Positions 12,803 to 21,000 of a stretch of DNA of 21,082 nt are shown here, one piece after another. Position 1 is the first letter of the stretch, and each line of letters opens with the position of its first letter. The notes beneath the pieces are model-generated. The model was not told the DNA's origin, searched no databases, and saw only the letters and a list, made by a program, of their open reading frames with translations. The position numbers were made by a program, and so were the translations under genes. Origin of the DNA: Candidatus Gottesmanbacteria bacterium CG_4_10_14_0_8_um_filter_37_24 (lineage in GTDB: Bacteria; Patescibacteriota; Microgenomatia; 2-02-FULL-39-11). Where the stretch lies: the NCBI GenBank assembly GCA_002785215.1, contig PFMK01000034.1, positions 1 through 21,082 of the forward strand. The letters run 5' to 3'.

Positions 12803-13931
12803 ACAAATTATAATCTGGGGTTTTATCATTCTGACTTTTTTATCCTATTTTTATTTTCCTGTTTTTGCACAGGAAATGGATAATTCACAGACTAATTCTT
12901 CTTTTGAAGAGACTCTTGTGGGAAAAGTAGTTAAAGTGCTTGAAGAGAAAAAAATTGAAGTTGAGGGACAGGAACCAACTCAATACCAAAAGTTGGAAGT
13001 TCTGATAACAGAGGGTTCTTTGAAAGATAAAACAATTAATATTGAGGTTGGTGATATTGCAACTGTCAATCAGCAGAAATACCAGCCGGATGAAGAAGTA
13101 GTCATCACTTATACAAAAGGATTCGATAATGAAGATGTTTTTTATATTACTGATTATGTCAGGCATAAATCACTTGTTTGGTTATTTGTTATTTTTGTTA
13201 TTCTTACAGTTGTTATTGGCAAATGGCGAGGTATAAGTTCTATTTTTGGAATGGGGCTTTCCTTTCTGGTCATATTCAAATATATTCTTCCCTCCATCTC
13301 GCAAGGTGCTGATCCGATAAATACGTCAATTATCGGTTCTCTGTTTATTATCCCCATAAGCTTTTATCTTTCTCACGGATTCAATAAAAAGACAACAGTT
13401 GCCGTAGTCGGTACCCTGATTGCCCTGGTAATCACAGGCTTGCTGGCGAAAACTTATATTGAAGTGGCCAGACTGACAGGTTTTGCATCTGAGGAAGCAG
13501 CTTTCTTACAGGTTGCCAAACAGGGAGTCATGAATATGAAGGGACTGCTTCTAGCGGGTATCATCATCGGTGTTTTAGGAGTGCTAGATGATATCACCAT
13601 TTCCCAATCTGCCGTAGTATTTCAATTAAAGAAAACCAACCCTTCGATAAAACAGGGAGAACTATATAAAGCAGCCATGAATGTAGGACAAGATCATATC
13701 GCTTCCATGGTTAATACTCTGGTATTGGTTTACACAGGTGCAGCCCTACCGCTTTTTCTTTTGTTTATCAATAATCCCAAACCCTTCCACCAGACTATCA
13801 ATTTCGAACCAGTTGCAGAGGAAATAGTAAGAACTCTCGTAGGTAGTATAGGTCTTATTTTAGCCGTACCAATTACTACTTTTATTGCATCATTTATTGC
13901 TCAGGGAGGTGAAAAAAATGAAAGTTCTTAA
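12792..13931 (+). CDS. YibE/F-family membrane protein
   Basis: The protein has 379 residues from the ATG at 12792; an ATG 24 nt upstream is possible. A signal-peptide-like segment (8-25, ending FAQE) leads to an extracytoplasmic beta-rich region (about 30-125, with VGKVVKVLEEKKIEVEGQEP). About seven transmembrane helices follow from near 130, with the conserved block GVLGVLDDITISQSAVVFQLKK and a final GSIGLILAVPITTFIASFIAQ. This is the YibE/F pattern, a predicted permease family without a firm function. The thioredoxin-like gene starts within its last 14 nt, tying it to an exported thiol-redox module. Confidence 0.85.
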   Translation: MKIKQIIIWGFIILTFLSYFYFPVFAQEMDNSQTNSSFEETLVGKVVKVLEEKKIEVEGQEPTQYQKLEVLITEGSLKDKTINIEVGDIATVNQQKYQPDEEVVITYTKGFDNEDVFYITDYVRHKSLVWLFVIFVILTVVIGKWRGISSIFGMGLSFLVIFKYILPSISQGADPINTSIIGSLFIIPISFYLSHGFNKKTTVAVVGTLIALVITGLLAKTYIEVARLTGFASEEAAFLQVAKQGVMNMKGLLLAGIIIGVLGVLDDITISQSAVVFQLKKTNPSIKQGELYKAAMNVGQDHIASMVNTLVLVYTGAALPLFLLFINNPKPFHQTINFEPVAEEIVRTLVGSIGLILAVPITTFIASFIAQGGEKNESS

Positions 13932-14190
13932 AATCGGTGCAGTCTGGTGTAACGGCTGTCTTATCATGCGTCCCCGCTGGCAGGAGATAGAAAAAGAAAA
14001 TCCATGGCTTGAAACACATTACTTTGACTTTGATAATGATAAGGAAACAGTTGAGAAATATAAAATAGACAGCGGAGTGTTGCCAGTTTTTATCTTTCTT
14101 GATAAAAATGGTAAAGAATTTCTTCGCTTAAACGGAGAGGTAGAGAAAGCTACTCTTGTCAAAACAATATTGGAAAATAAGGAAAAATAA
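13918..14190 (+). CDS. Thioredoxin-like protein
   Basis: This 90-residue protein has a WCNGC active site (W10-C11-x-x-C14) after the first strand and a cis-proline loop in GVLPVFIFLD, so it is an intact small thioredoxin fold without a signal peptide. GGAGGTG (about 13904-13910) lies about 7 nt before the ATG at 13918; a longer in-frame start at 13885 lies inside YibE/F and adds no conserved residues. It overlaps YibE/F by 14 nt and the next gene by 1 nt. It is well placed to supply electrons to the membrane glutaredoxin-DsbD-like protein. Confidence 0.87.
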   Translation: MKVLKIGAVWCNGCLIMRPRWQEIEKENPWLETHYFDFDNDKETVEKYKIDSGVLPVFIFLDKNGKEFLRLNGEVEKATLVKTILENKEK

Positions 14191-15383
14191 TGAAACTGAT
14201 TAAATTATTTGTAGGAGTATTAGTTACTCTTGTATTATTGTTTGTACTTATTAAACCAATAATAGCCCAAGAGAATAATGTAACGATTCATTTCTTCTGG
14301 GCAAATGGCTGTTCCCATTGTGCTAAAGAGAAAGTATTTCTGCAAAATCTAACAATAAAATATCCTCAAATAGTAGTGCAGGATTATGAAGTAACATCGA
14401 ACCGCGAAAATGTATCACTTCTTCAAAAAGTAGGCAAGGAATTAAACGCTGATGTTTCAGGTGTTCCTTTTACTGTGATAGGAAAAGATTACATAGCAGG
14501 ATATTATAATGATGAAACAACAGGTAGTGAGATCGAAGAAAAAGTGGAATGCGCTATAAGAGAAGGTTGCATTGATATCATTCAAGACATTAACTTGGAG
14601 ACTGATATTTCAAATGATAAAGAATCAATAATTCCCCAAAGTCTGAATATTCCCATATTTGGCAGCATTTCAACAAAGAACCTGTCACTGCCAGCTTTTA
14701 CCTTTGTGATTGCCTTTTTAGATGGGTTTAACCCCTGTGCCATGTGGGTTCTTCTATTCCTTATTTCCCTGCTTCTTGGCATGCATAATCGATTGAAGAT
14801 GTTCGTCTTGGGTTTTTCTTTCATATTTGCATCAGCTATGGTGTATTTCCTCTTTTTATCCGCATGGCTTAATATTTTTCTTTTTTTGGGTTTCATCGCT
14901 TGGATAAGGATAGTAATAGGTATGGTTGCCTTGGGTGCCGGAGGGTTGAACTTAAAGGAATACCTTACCAATAAAACTGGAGGGTGCAAGGTAACCGGTG
15001 ATGAAAAGCGAAGAAAGATATTTGACAGAATCAAAGACATAACCCAGAATAAACAATTTATCGTTGCGTTATTTGGAATAGTTCTTTTGGCTTTTGCAGT
15101 CAATCTGGTGGAACTTGTTTGTTCTGCAGGATTACCTGCAATTTATACCAAGGTACTGACAATGTCCAATCTTCCAACATGGCAGTATTATATATATCTC
15201 CTTTTCTATATCCTGATTTTCATGTTGGATGATATGTTCATATTTTTTACAGCCATGGTTACGCTTCATGCAGTTGGAATCCAAAGTAAATATGCAAGGG
15301 TTTCACATCTTATCGGAGGGATTATGATGTTTGTCATAGGATTATTGATGCTTTTTAAACCTGAACTTTTGATGTTTGGATAA
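14190..15383 (+). CDS. Membrane-anchored glutaredoxin-like domain fused to a DsbD/CcdA-type transmembrane domain
   Basis: The protein has 397 residues. Residues 4-26 form a signal or anchor segment ending IIAQ. A thioredoxin/glutaredoxin-like domain follows (30-130) with GCSHC (C41, C44) and a cis-Pro loop SGVPFTVI. After a linker come about six transmembrane helices from near 165 with FNPCAMW and VELVCSAGLPA. These two half-repeats each carry one cysteine, as in DsbD/CcdA, which moves electrons across the membrane by thiol exchange. The Grx domain should face outside. Together with the cytoplasmic thioredoxin-like protein upstream this forms a plausible cytosol-to-exterior reducing chain. 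No SD; the start overlaps the previous stop by 1 nt. Confidence 0.87.
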   Translation: MKLIKLFVGVLVTLVLLFVLIKPIIAQENNVTIHFFWANGCSHCAKEKVFLQNLTIKYPQIVVQDYEVTSNRENVSLLQKVGKELNADVSGVPFTVIGKDYIAGYYNDETTGSEIEEKVECAIREGCIDIIQDINLETDISNDKESIIPQSLNIPIFGSISTKNLSLPAFTFVIAFLDGFNPCAMWVLLFLISLLLGMHNRLKMFVLGFSFIFASAMVYFLFLSAWLNIFLFLGFIAWIRIVIGMVALGAGGLNLKEYLTNKTGGCKVTGDEKRRKIFDRIKDITQNKQFIVALFGIVLLAFAVNLVELVCSAGLPAIYTKVLTMSNLPTWQYYIYLLFYILIFMLDDMFIFFTAMVTLHAVGIQSKYARVSHLIGGIMMFVIGLLMLFKPELLMFG

Positions 15384-15391
15384 AAACTAAT

Positions 15392-15835
15392 ATGGAAATA
15401 AATCTAACAACCATAGGAATTGCAAAAAATAAATATAGAGAAAAATATAGAGATTGGGAAGATACTGTCACAAAAATATATATCGATGAAAAATATCAGG
15501 ATGGACTTTATAAGCTTGAAGAATTCTCCCATATCCAGGTGATCTTCTATTTACATAAGGTTAAGAATTACAGCATAAAACTTGTTCCACAGGGCAAGAT
15601 TGGAATATTACCCGAGGTTGGTGTATTTGCCACCCGTACTCAATACAGACCAAGTCCTATTGGAGTTTCAATAGCGGAAGTGATTAATATCAAAGGAAAT
15701 GTTATTACCGTCAAAGGGTTGGATGTATTGAACAACACTCCGATTATTGACATAAAACCATATATTCCTGATCACAAAAATATTAAATATAAAATCCCTT
15801 CTTGGGTTAAGAAACTTGAAGAAATAAACAAATGA
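15392..15835 (+). CDS. trmO: tRNA (N6-threonylcarbamoyladenosine37-N6)-methyltransferase-like TrmO/TsaA
   Basis: This 147-residue protein shows the TrmO/TsaA beta-barrel pattern: an N-terminal TTIGIAKNKYREK, LEEFSHIQVIFYLHKV, the signature GVFATRTQYRPSPIGVSIAEV (canonically GVFATRSPxRPNPIG), and KGLDVLNNTPIIDIKPYIP. In E. coli TrmO methylates t6A37 in tRNA with SAM. The length corresponds to the catalytic domain only, without the C-terminal extension of longer members. Archaeal relatives of this size exist with untested activity, so the substrate is inferred. It lies 8 nt after the DsbD-like gene and may be cotranscribed, though no functional link is evident. Confidence 0.88.
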   Translation: MEINLTTIGIAKNKYREKYRDWEDTVTKIYIDEKYQDGLYKLEEFSHIQVIFYLHKVKNYSIKLVPQGKIGILPEVGVFATRTQYRPSPIGVSIAEVINIKGNVITVKGLDVLNNTPIIDIKPYIPDHKNIKYKIPSWVKKLEEINK

Positions 15836-15892
15836 GATATTTTTATCTGTAGATTTATTATTAATAGTATTTATTAAAGAAAGAACAATTTT

Positions 15893-16621
15893 ATGGAACC
15901 AGTAAATCAAACCAGTCAGCCAGAAGCAGTATCCATGCCAAGAATTGGAGATAAAGCTCCGTCATTTAAAGCAGTTACCACACAGGGGGAGATAAACTTT
16001 CCCGACCAGTATAAAGGAAGCTGGGTAATTCTTTTTTCGCATCCGGCTGATTTTACACCGGTCTGTACGTCAGAGTTTATGACTTTTGCCAGCCGGGAAA
16101 AATTATTCTCAGATGCCAATTGTAAACTGGTTGGCCTCTCAGTTGATGGTTTGTACAGCCATATCGCTTGGCTTCGAACAATCAAGGAAAAAATTGAATA
16201 CAAGGGAATGAAAAATGTGGAAGTGAAATTCCCCTTAATTGAGGATATCACTATGGAAGTGGCCAAAAAATACGGTATGATCCAGCCGGGAGAAAGCAAT
16301 ACCAAGGCGGTAAGGGCTGTATTTTTCATTGATCCCAAAGGAATAATAAGAGCTATTATTTATTACCCTCTGAGCATGGGCAGGAATTTTGACGAATTAT
16401 ATAGAGTAATAATTGGTTTACAGACAGCTGATGCTTTTCCCGTAGCCCTACCGGCAGATTGGCAGCCCGGTGATGATATCATTGTTCCGACAGCCGGATC
16501 ATGTGGAGTAGCGAAACAAAGGATGGAGAATAAGAAAGAAATGAAATGCTACGACTGGTTTTTCTGTACCAAGAAGCTGGGAAAGCAGGAAATAGAAAAA
16601 AAGATAAAAAAACATAAATAA
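15893..16621 (+). CDS. Peroxiredoxin of the Prx6 (archaeal-type) class
   Basis: The protein has 242 residues. The peroxidatic cysteine C58 lies in HPADFTPVCTSEF, the Prx6-class motif, followed by conserved GLSVDGLYSHIAWL and RAVFFIDPKGIIRAIIYYPLSMGRN. Cysteines at 204, 219 and 225 near the C terminus include a pair with the six-residue spacing of the archaeal Aeropyrum-type enzyme, which forms an intramolecular disulfide. It reduces H2O2 and organic peroxides with thioredoxin-like donors. The first 14 residues before MPRIGDKAPSF are an unusual polar extension and the true start could be the ATG at 15935, although no SD favours either. It suits a Fur/PerR regulon with the iron genes that follow. 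Confidence 0.93.
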   Translation: MEPVNQTSQPEAVSMPRIGDKAPSFKAVTTQGEINFPDQYKGSWVILFSHPADFTPVCTSEFMTFASREKLFSDANCKLVGLSVDGLYSHIAWLRTIKEKIEYKGMKNVEVKFPLIEDITMEVAKKYGMIQPGESNTKAVRAVFFIDPKGIIRAIIYYPLSMGRNFDELYRVIIGLQTADAFPVALPADWQPGDDIIVPTAGSCGVAKQRMENKKEMKCYDWFFCTKKLGKQEIEKKIKKHK

Positions 16622-16630
16622 AACACAAAT

Positions 16631-16653
16631 TATCAATCCCAATCAGGTTGATA
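16631..16653. promoter_or_regulatory. Inverted repeat overlapping the ZIP gene promoter (candidate operator)
   Basis: TATCAA (16631-16636) and TTGATA (16648-16653) form a perfect 6-bp dyad with an 11-nt centre. The right arm is also the -35 element. A second dyad, ATTGCT (16656-16661)/AGCAAT (16679-16684), brackets the -10. These could bind a metal-responsive repressor, but neither matches a Zur or Fur box that I can identify. Confidence 0.4.
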
Positions 16654-16675
16654 TGATTGCTGTTTAGGATACTAT
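16648..16675 (+). promoter_or_regulatory. Promoter upstream of the ZIP-FeoAB genes
   Basis: TTGATA (16648-16653), a 16-bp spacer and TACTAT (16670-16675) form a plausible sigma70 promoter in the 109-nt gap after the peroxiredoxin gene. AAAAGGAGAG at about 16709-16718 is a good SD but lies roughly 12 nt from the ATG at 16731, slightly long. Confidence 0.55.
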
Positions 16676-16730
16676 TCAAGCAATAATCTTATCGAAAAAT
16701 TTACTTTGAAAAGGAGAGTTAAACATCTTT

Positions 16731-17474
16731 ATGGAAAGACTTATTTTTATTATTACTGCCAATTTTTTGATTAGTCTTGCTTCTTTGATAGGTGTTTTTA
16801 CTATTTCAATCAAAGAAAAAATATTATCAAAATTTCTTCTATCTCTTATTTCCCTTTCTGCTGGTGCTTTGATGGGGGGTGCTTTTCTTCATCTTTTACC
16901 TGAGGCTTCTGAAAAACTTAATAGCGGGAATATGTATCAAATAGTTTTATTTTCCTTTATTCTGTTTTTTTTAATAGAGAAACTACTTCATTGGCGTCAT
17001 TGTCATAAAAAGAACTGCGATGTTCATACGTTTGGATATATGAATTTATTTGGCGATGCTGTTCACAATTTCATAGATGGTTTGGTTATCGCAGCTACAT
17101 TTTTAACGGATATAAGGTTGGGTATTATAACAAGCTTTGCCATTGCCTTACATGAAATTCCACAGGAAATTGGTGATTTTGGTGTACTTCTATATTCAGG
17201 ATTTAGTCGAAAAAAAGCTCTTTTTGCAAACTTTTTAGTGGCATTAACCGCAGTTTTTGGAGGTATTATCGGATATTTTCTTTCTTTTCAAATTGAAAAT
17301 ATGACCTCATACTTGCTTCCTTTTACTGCAGGAGGATTTATCTACATTGCCGCTTCAGATCTAATGCCTGAGATAAGAAAAGAGACAAGTCTTAGAAAAT
17401 CCATGCTATCTTTTGGCGTATTTCTTGTTGGTATTGCCATTATGTTTTTAGTCAAGTTTATTGGTCATGAATAG
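16731..17474 (+). CDS. ZIP-family metal transporter
   Basis: The protein has 247 residues and eight predicted transmembrane segments. The ZIP binuclear site is conserved: HNFIDGLVIAATF in TM4 and ALHEIPQEIGDFGVLL in TM5, and LHLLPEASEKL occurs earlier. The cytoplasmic loop between TM3 and TM4 has a short histidine/cysteine-rich stretch (HWRHCHKKNCDVH) typical of metal-sensing loops in ZIPs. It imports divalent metals such as Zn2+ or Fe2+ into the cytoplasm. It is followed by feoA after 26 nt, so an iron role is as plausible as zinc. Confidence 0.92.
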   Translation: MERLIFIITANFLISLASLIGVFTISIKEKILSKFLLSLISLSAGALMGGAFLHLLPEASEKLNSGNMYQIVLFSFILFFLIEKLLHWRHCHKKNCDVHTFGYMNLFGDAVHNFIDGLVIAATFLTDIRLGIITSFAIALHEIPQEIGDFGVLLYSGFSRKKALFANFLVALTAVFGGIIGYFLSFQIENMTSYLLPFTAGGFIYIAASDLMPEIRKETSLRKSMLSFGVFLVGIAIMFLVKFIGHE

Positions 17475-17500
17475 AATATTTCAATATAAAAAATAATAAG

Positions 17501-17734
17501 ATGGATAACTTTCCATTAATTAATTTAGAAAATGGTCAAAAAGGGGTTATTATCTCAATAGCCGGAGGTTTTAGAGCAACAAAAAGGCTAGCTGACTTGG
17601 GACTGACTCCGGATACTGTAGTTGAAGTTTTGAAAAAAGCGCCATTTTCCGGTCCTTTGCTGATTAAGGTTCGCGGTTCTAATTTGATTTTAGGCAAAGG
17701 ACTGGCAGCAAAAGTTTTCGTGAGATTAAAATGA
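17501..17734 (+). CDS. feoA: FeoA ferrous iron transport accessory protein
   Basis: This 77-residue protein has the SH3-like FeoA fold: LENGQKGVIISIAGGFRATKRLADLGLTPDTVVEVLKKAP, then GPLLIKVRGSNLILGKGLAAKVFVRL, matching the usual length and the G-x-R-L-x-x-L-G-L-x-P-G-like core. FeoA is a small cytoplasmic protein that supports FeoB, probably by regulating its GTPase. Its stop overlaps the ATG of feoB (17731-17734), ensuring coupled synthesis. No clear SD; the start follows an AT-rich gap after the ZIP gene. Confidence 0.93.
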   Translation: MDNFPLINLENGQKGVIISIAGGFRATKRLADLGLTPDTVVEVLKKAPFSGPLLIKVRGSNLILGKGLAAKVFVRLK

Positions 17735-19668
17735 AAAATGGAAAAAAATTAAAGATTGTTTTAGCTGGCCAAGCCAATGTCGGGAAATCTGTTATTTTTA
17801 ATTATCTTACCGGTCTTCACCAGCATATAGGCAACTGGCCGGGAAAAACCGTAGAGAAGGCAGAAGGGACTCTTTTTTACAAAGGCTATACAATCGATGT
17901 TTTTGACTTGCCGGGAATTTACGCTTTAACCACTTATTCTTTGGAGGAAATAGTTTCCAGAGACTACATCGCCTTACAAAAGCCTGATTTTGTAGTGAAT
18001 GTAGTAGATAGCACTAATCTTGAAAGAAATCTGCTTTTCACCCTGCAGCTTTTAGAACTGGAAAGACCAGTAATTTTGGCCTTAAATATGGTCAATTTAC
18101 TGAAAGAAAAGGGCATAGAGATTAATACCCAAAAACTCCAGGAGTTATTACAGATTCCTGTCATACCGGTGGCGGCAATTTACGGCAAGGGTATCACAGA
18201 AGTTGTAGATCGTGGAATAGAACTGATTAAAAGCAACACAAAAGAGACAACTTGTGAATGTAAGCTAAAATTTGGAAAAGAGGTTGAGGAGCGGATTGAA
18301 CAATTGATTAGGGTTTTAAAAGATGTTGATTTATCTTATCCCAAAAGGTGGTTAGCCATTAAACTTTTAGAAAAAGATAAAGAGATAGAAAAATTAGTTA
18401 AAGACAAAGAAATACTCACGAATGTTGAAAAATTAACTTCCGAACTGGAAGAAATTCATGGTCATGATTCTTCAGTAGTAATTGCCAATGAGAGATGTTA
18501 TTTAGCCTCTCTAATCATAAAACAAACAGTGAAAATCACTAAACCAGCAAAAATAGGCCTTAACGTAAGGTTAGATAGTTTAACTTCAGATAGAATTTTG
18601 GGTTATCCGGTAATGATTGGCATTTTAGCTTTAATGTATTTAACTATTTTTACGTTTGGCAGTTGGTTTTCGTCTTTCCTGGAAGAATTGACTTCCGGCT
18701 GGCAAATCCTTTGGGAAAATATTTTCGGTAATTCATTTTTTACTTCTTTAGGCTGGTCAACTATCGAATCAGCCCTTGCCTTAATTCAGATTGCCCTGCC
18801 TTATATTATCCCTTTTTATTTCCTTTTGTTTTTATTGGAAGACTGGGGATACCTGGCTCGGGTTGCATACCTGACGGATAATTTGATGCACAAGCTTGGA
18901 GTTCATGGAAAAGCTTGCATCCCCTTGATGCTTGGTTTTGGCTGCAATATTCCTGGTTGTCTTTCCTGCCGGATTATGGAAACAGAAAGAGAAAGATTTC
19001 TGACTGCCTTTTTAACTACTTTAATTCCTTGTTCTGCTGTAACCGTTATTATTATGGGATTGGTGGGAAAGTTTTTAGGTGTCGGTTGGGCGTTTGGTCT
19101 TTATTTGTTTAATATTTTAATTATCTTAATAGTAGGAAAATTAGCCTCAAAAATTCTACCGGGAGAACCCACAGAACTTATTATGGAAATGCCTGATTAT
19201 AGACTGCCTAACCTTCGGACCATAATTCTTCAAACTTGGTTTAGATTAAAAGAATTTATCTTTCTTGCCGGGCCGTTGGTGGTAATTTCAGGGGTAGTTA
19301 TTAAAGGAATTCATCTGGCTGGATGGTTGGAAGCGACTGCCAGTTTTTTAAGCCCGATTACCGTAAAATGGCTGGATTTGCCGGCTATAACAGGAGTTTT
19401 ACTTATCTTTGGCATTTTGAGAAAAGAATTGATTTTAGTGATGCTGGCAACCCTTTTGGGAACAACGAATTTTGTTTCCATTTTAACTCCGGTTCAGATG
19501 TTGACCTTGAGTATACTTTCTATGTTCTACATTCCTTGCGTTGCCACAATCGCTGTCCTTTTGAGAGAATTTGGCTGGAAAAAGACACTGGGCATTTGTA
19601 TTTTTGAAATATTCTTTGCCATTAGTCTTGCAGGTACTGTTTCAAGAATTTTGCCTGTATTTCTTTAG
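17731..19668 (+). CDS. feoB: FeoB ferrous iron transporter with N-terminal G domain
   Basis: The protein has 645 residues, shorter than many FeoB (700-770). The G domain has G1 GQANVGKS (13-20), G2 region GNWPGKTVE (34-42) and G3 DLPG (59-62). The G4 motif is NMVN (119-122) instead of the usual NMxD, an Asp-to-Asn change at the base-specificity position. A GDI helical domain follows (about 170-260). The membrane part has the two gate repeats: GFGCNIPGCLSCRIMETERER, and YIPCVATIAVLLREFGW near the end. It imports Fe2+. No frameshift is seen. The gene ends 3 nt before the end of the convergent hydrogenase-domain gene. Confidence 0.95.
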   Translation: MKNGKKLKIVLAGQANVGKSVIFNYLTGLHQHIGNWPGKTVEKAEGTLFYKGYTIDVFDLPGIYALTTYSLEEIVSRDYIALQKPDFVVNVVDSTNLERNLLFTLQLLELERPVILALNMVNLLKEKGIEINTQKLQELLQIPVIPVAAIYGKGITEVVDRGIELIKSNTKETTCECKLKFGKEVEERIEQLIRVLKDVDLSYPKRWLAIKLLEKDKEIEKLVKDKEILTNVEKLTSELEEIHGHDSSVVIANERCYLASLIIKQTVKITKPAKIGLNVRLDSLTSDRILGYPVMIGILALMYLTIFTFGSWFSSFLEELTSGWQILWENIFGNSFFTSLGWSTIESALALIQIALPYIIPFYFLLFLLEDWGYLARVAYLTDNLMHKLGVHGKACIPLMLGFGCNIPGCLSCRIMETERERFLTAFLTTLIPCSAVTVIIMGLVGKFLGVGWAFGLYLFNILIILIVGKLASKILPGEPTELIMEMPDYRLPNLRTIILQTWFRLKEFIFLAGPLVVISGVVIKGIHLAGWLEATASFLSPITVKWLDLPAITGVLLIFGILRKELILVMLATLLGTTNFVSILTPVQMLTLSILSMFYIPCVATIAVLLREFGWKKTLGICIFEIFFAISLAGTVSRILPVFL

Positions 19669-19671
19669 ATA

Positions 19672-20460
19672 TTAAGAGGATTTTCTTTGAAAAAATTCCA
19701 ATATCTTTGTCTTTCTTCCCTCGGGAGTTAAACTGCTTATAATTCCAGGTCCTCCAATACATCCTCCGGGACAATTTAAGATATCGAGCAGTCTGATTTT
19801 TGGATTTGTATCAAATTCTTTTATTGCTTGTATATTATTCTGAGTCCCTGAAACGATTTTTATCTCACCTTCCTGCATTTGGTCTGTCAATCCGCTGCTG
19901 TGGGATAGTCCTCCATCAAGCGCATACATCCTAGTCAATCCTGTTTCTGAAATATCAAATTTATCATCAGGGTTAGTCTCCTCCGAAATATTAAAATGCC
20001 CTAAAATCTGTTTTAACTCGGTATAAGTAATTACAAGTATATTCAGATCAGGCACATCTTCTATTGCCTCAAGTTTCTTGACGATACAGGGTCCGATAAA
20101 AACAGGCTTGTATCCGGGGTATTTTTCGATGACAATCTTGGCTGTAGCCATCATTGGAGAATCAACGCCGTGCGAGAGATATTTTTCGTATTGAGGCATT
20201 TGTTTCCGTATCATACGAACGACCGTAGGACAAGGACTAGTGATATAACGGGCGTCAGGATTTTCTTTTAAAAGTCGCAGTAGCTGTTCATTTGTCTTTT
20301 TGGCTCCTACTGCTACCTCAACAGTATAAGAAAAGCCCAGTTTTTTAAGCATTGTGATTATTGTTGGATAGGAAAAAACAATAGGAAAAGAAGGAGCCAT
20401 CATAGCTGCCAGTTTTTCCTTTTTATTGATAAGTTCGATTAGTGTATTTACTTCGTTCAT
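19672..20460 (-). CDS. Short [FeFe]-hydrogenase large-subunit C-terminal (H-cluster) domain protein
   Basis: This 262-residue protein is essentially only the H-cluster domain. The three motifs are L1 TSPCP with C77, L2 GPCIVKKLEA with C125, and L3 LNCPGGCIGGPG with C230 and C234. All four cysteines that hold the [4Fe-4S] and bridge the diiron centre are kept. The first Cys of the canonical TSCCP, the proton relay, is Pro76, and L2 has GPC instead of MPC. The N-terminal ferredoxin domains of true hydrogenases are missing, as is any HydEFG maturase here. Loss of the proton-relay Cys is known in putatively sensory [FeFe]-hydrogenases, so a sensor or non-H2 role is likely. The start overlaps the stop of the upstream membrane protein gene (ATGA, 20457-20460). 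Confidence 0.85.
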   Translation of the reverse strand: MNEVNTLIELINKKEKLAAMMAPSFPIVFSYPTIITMLKKLGFSYTVEVAVGAKKTNEQLLRLLKENPDARYITSPCPTVVRMIRKQMPQYEKYLSHGVDSPMMATAKIVIEKYPGYKPVFIGPCIVKKLEAIEDVPDLNILVITYTELKQILGHFNISEETNPDDKFDISETGLTRMYALDGGLSHSSGLTDQMQEGEIKIVSGTQNNIQAIKEFDTNPKIRLLDILNCPGGCIGGPGIISSLTPEGRKTKILEFFQRKSS

Positions 20461-20975
20461 CTGACTTCTTTCCTAAGAGTCTTGATAATGAAGTAGGATA
20501 AAAAACCTCCCGTGCAGGTAGTAACCAGTTGTATCATACCCATTGAGGTGACAAACATTTTTGGAACGATATGTAATTGGTAGTATATATTTGCAGCGAT
20601 AAAAAGAAGAAAGTATTTTGATAGCGCAGAGGCAAATACTCTCAATGTATATTTCTGCTGTCTAGCAAGAGAGAAGACGCCGGCTTGCAAATAGTTTCCT
20701 AACCAGATGAAAGGAAGAAAATATACCAGAAAAATTGTCTGCGGATCAAACAACACTCCATGGGTAATTGCTCCTAAGCTTGGAAGAAAAAGAATGGGAT
20801 ATAAAGATTTTCTGTCCAGTTTTTCCGAAGCTGTAAAGATCAGGGCGTTTACTATCGTTCCTGTAAGAAATTGAGGTCGGGCAATTATAAAAGGAATTGC
20901 ATATCCCAGAATATAAATAACCAGATTCAATCTTAAGGCAAGGTATTTCTGGAGATTTAAAACAAGCATTTTCAT
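20457..20975 (-). CDS. Polytopic membrane protein coupled to the hydrogenase-like gene
   Basis: This 172-residue protein has about five hydrophobic helices (roughly 15-33, 36-52, 60-92, 110-134, 140-165). Conserved-looking motifs are TGTIVNALIF, LPSLGAITHGVLFDP and YFLPFIWLGN. I do not recognise a family with certainty; its size and helix number resemble small ECF-S-type or Gx-rich integral proteins, but that is weak. It overlaps the [FeFe]-hydrogenase domain gene by 4 nt and is upstream of it, so the two form a tight unit and may make a membrane-associated complex. The start at 20975 has MKMLVL; an alternative ATG lies two codons further (20969). No strong SD precedes it. Confidence 0.65.
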   Translation of the reverse strand: MKMLVLNLQKYLALRLNLVIYILGYAIPFIIARPQFLTGTIVNALIFTASEKLDRKSLYPILFLPSLGAITHGVLFDPQTIFLVYFLPFIWLGNYLQAGVFSLARQQKYTLRVFASALSKYFLLFIAANIYYQLHIVPKMFVTSMGMIQLVTTCTGGFLSYFIIKTLRKEVR

Positions 20976-21000
20976 ATATTTTTTTACTAAATTAATTGAA

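Noticed and set aside
14582..15103. 173-codon minus-strand open frame opposite the DsbD-like gene
   Set aside because: It is a shadow of the transmembrane-coding strand; no motif, promoter or SD supports it.
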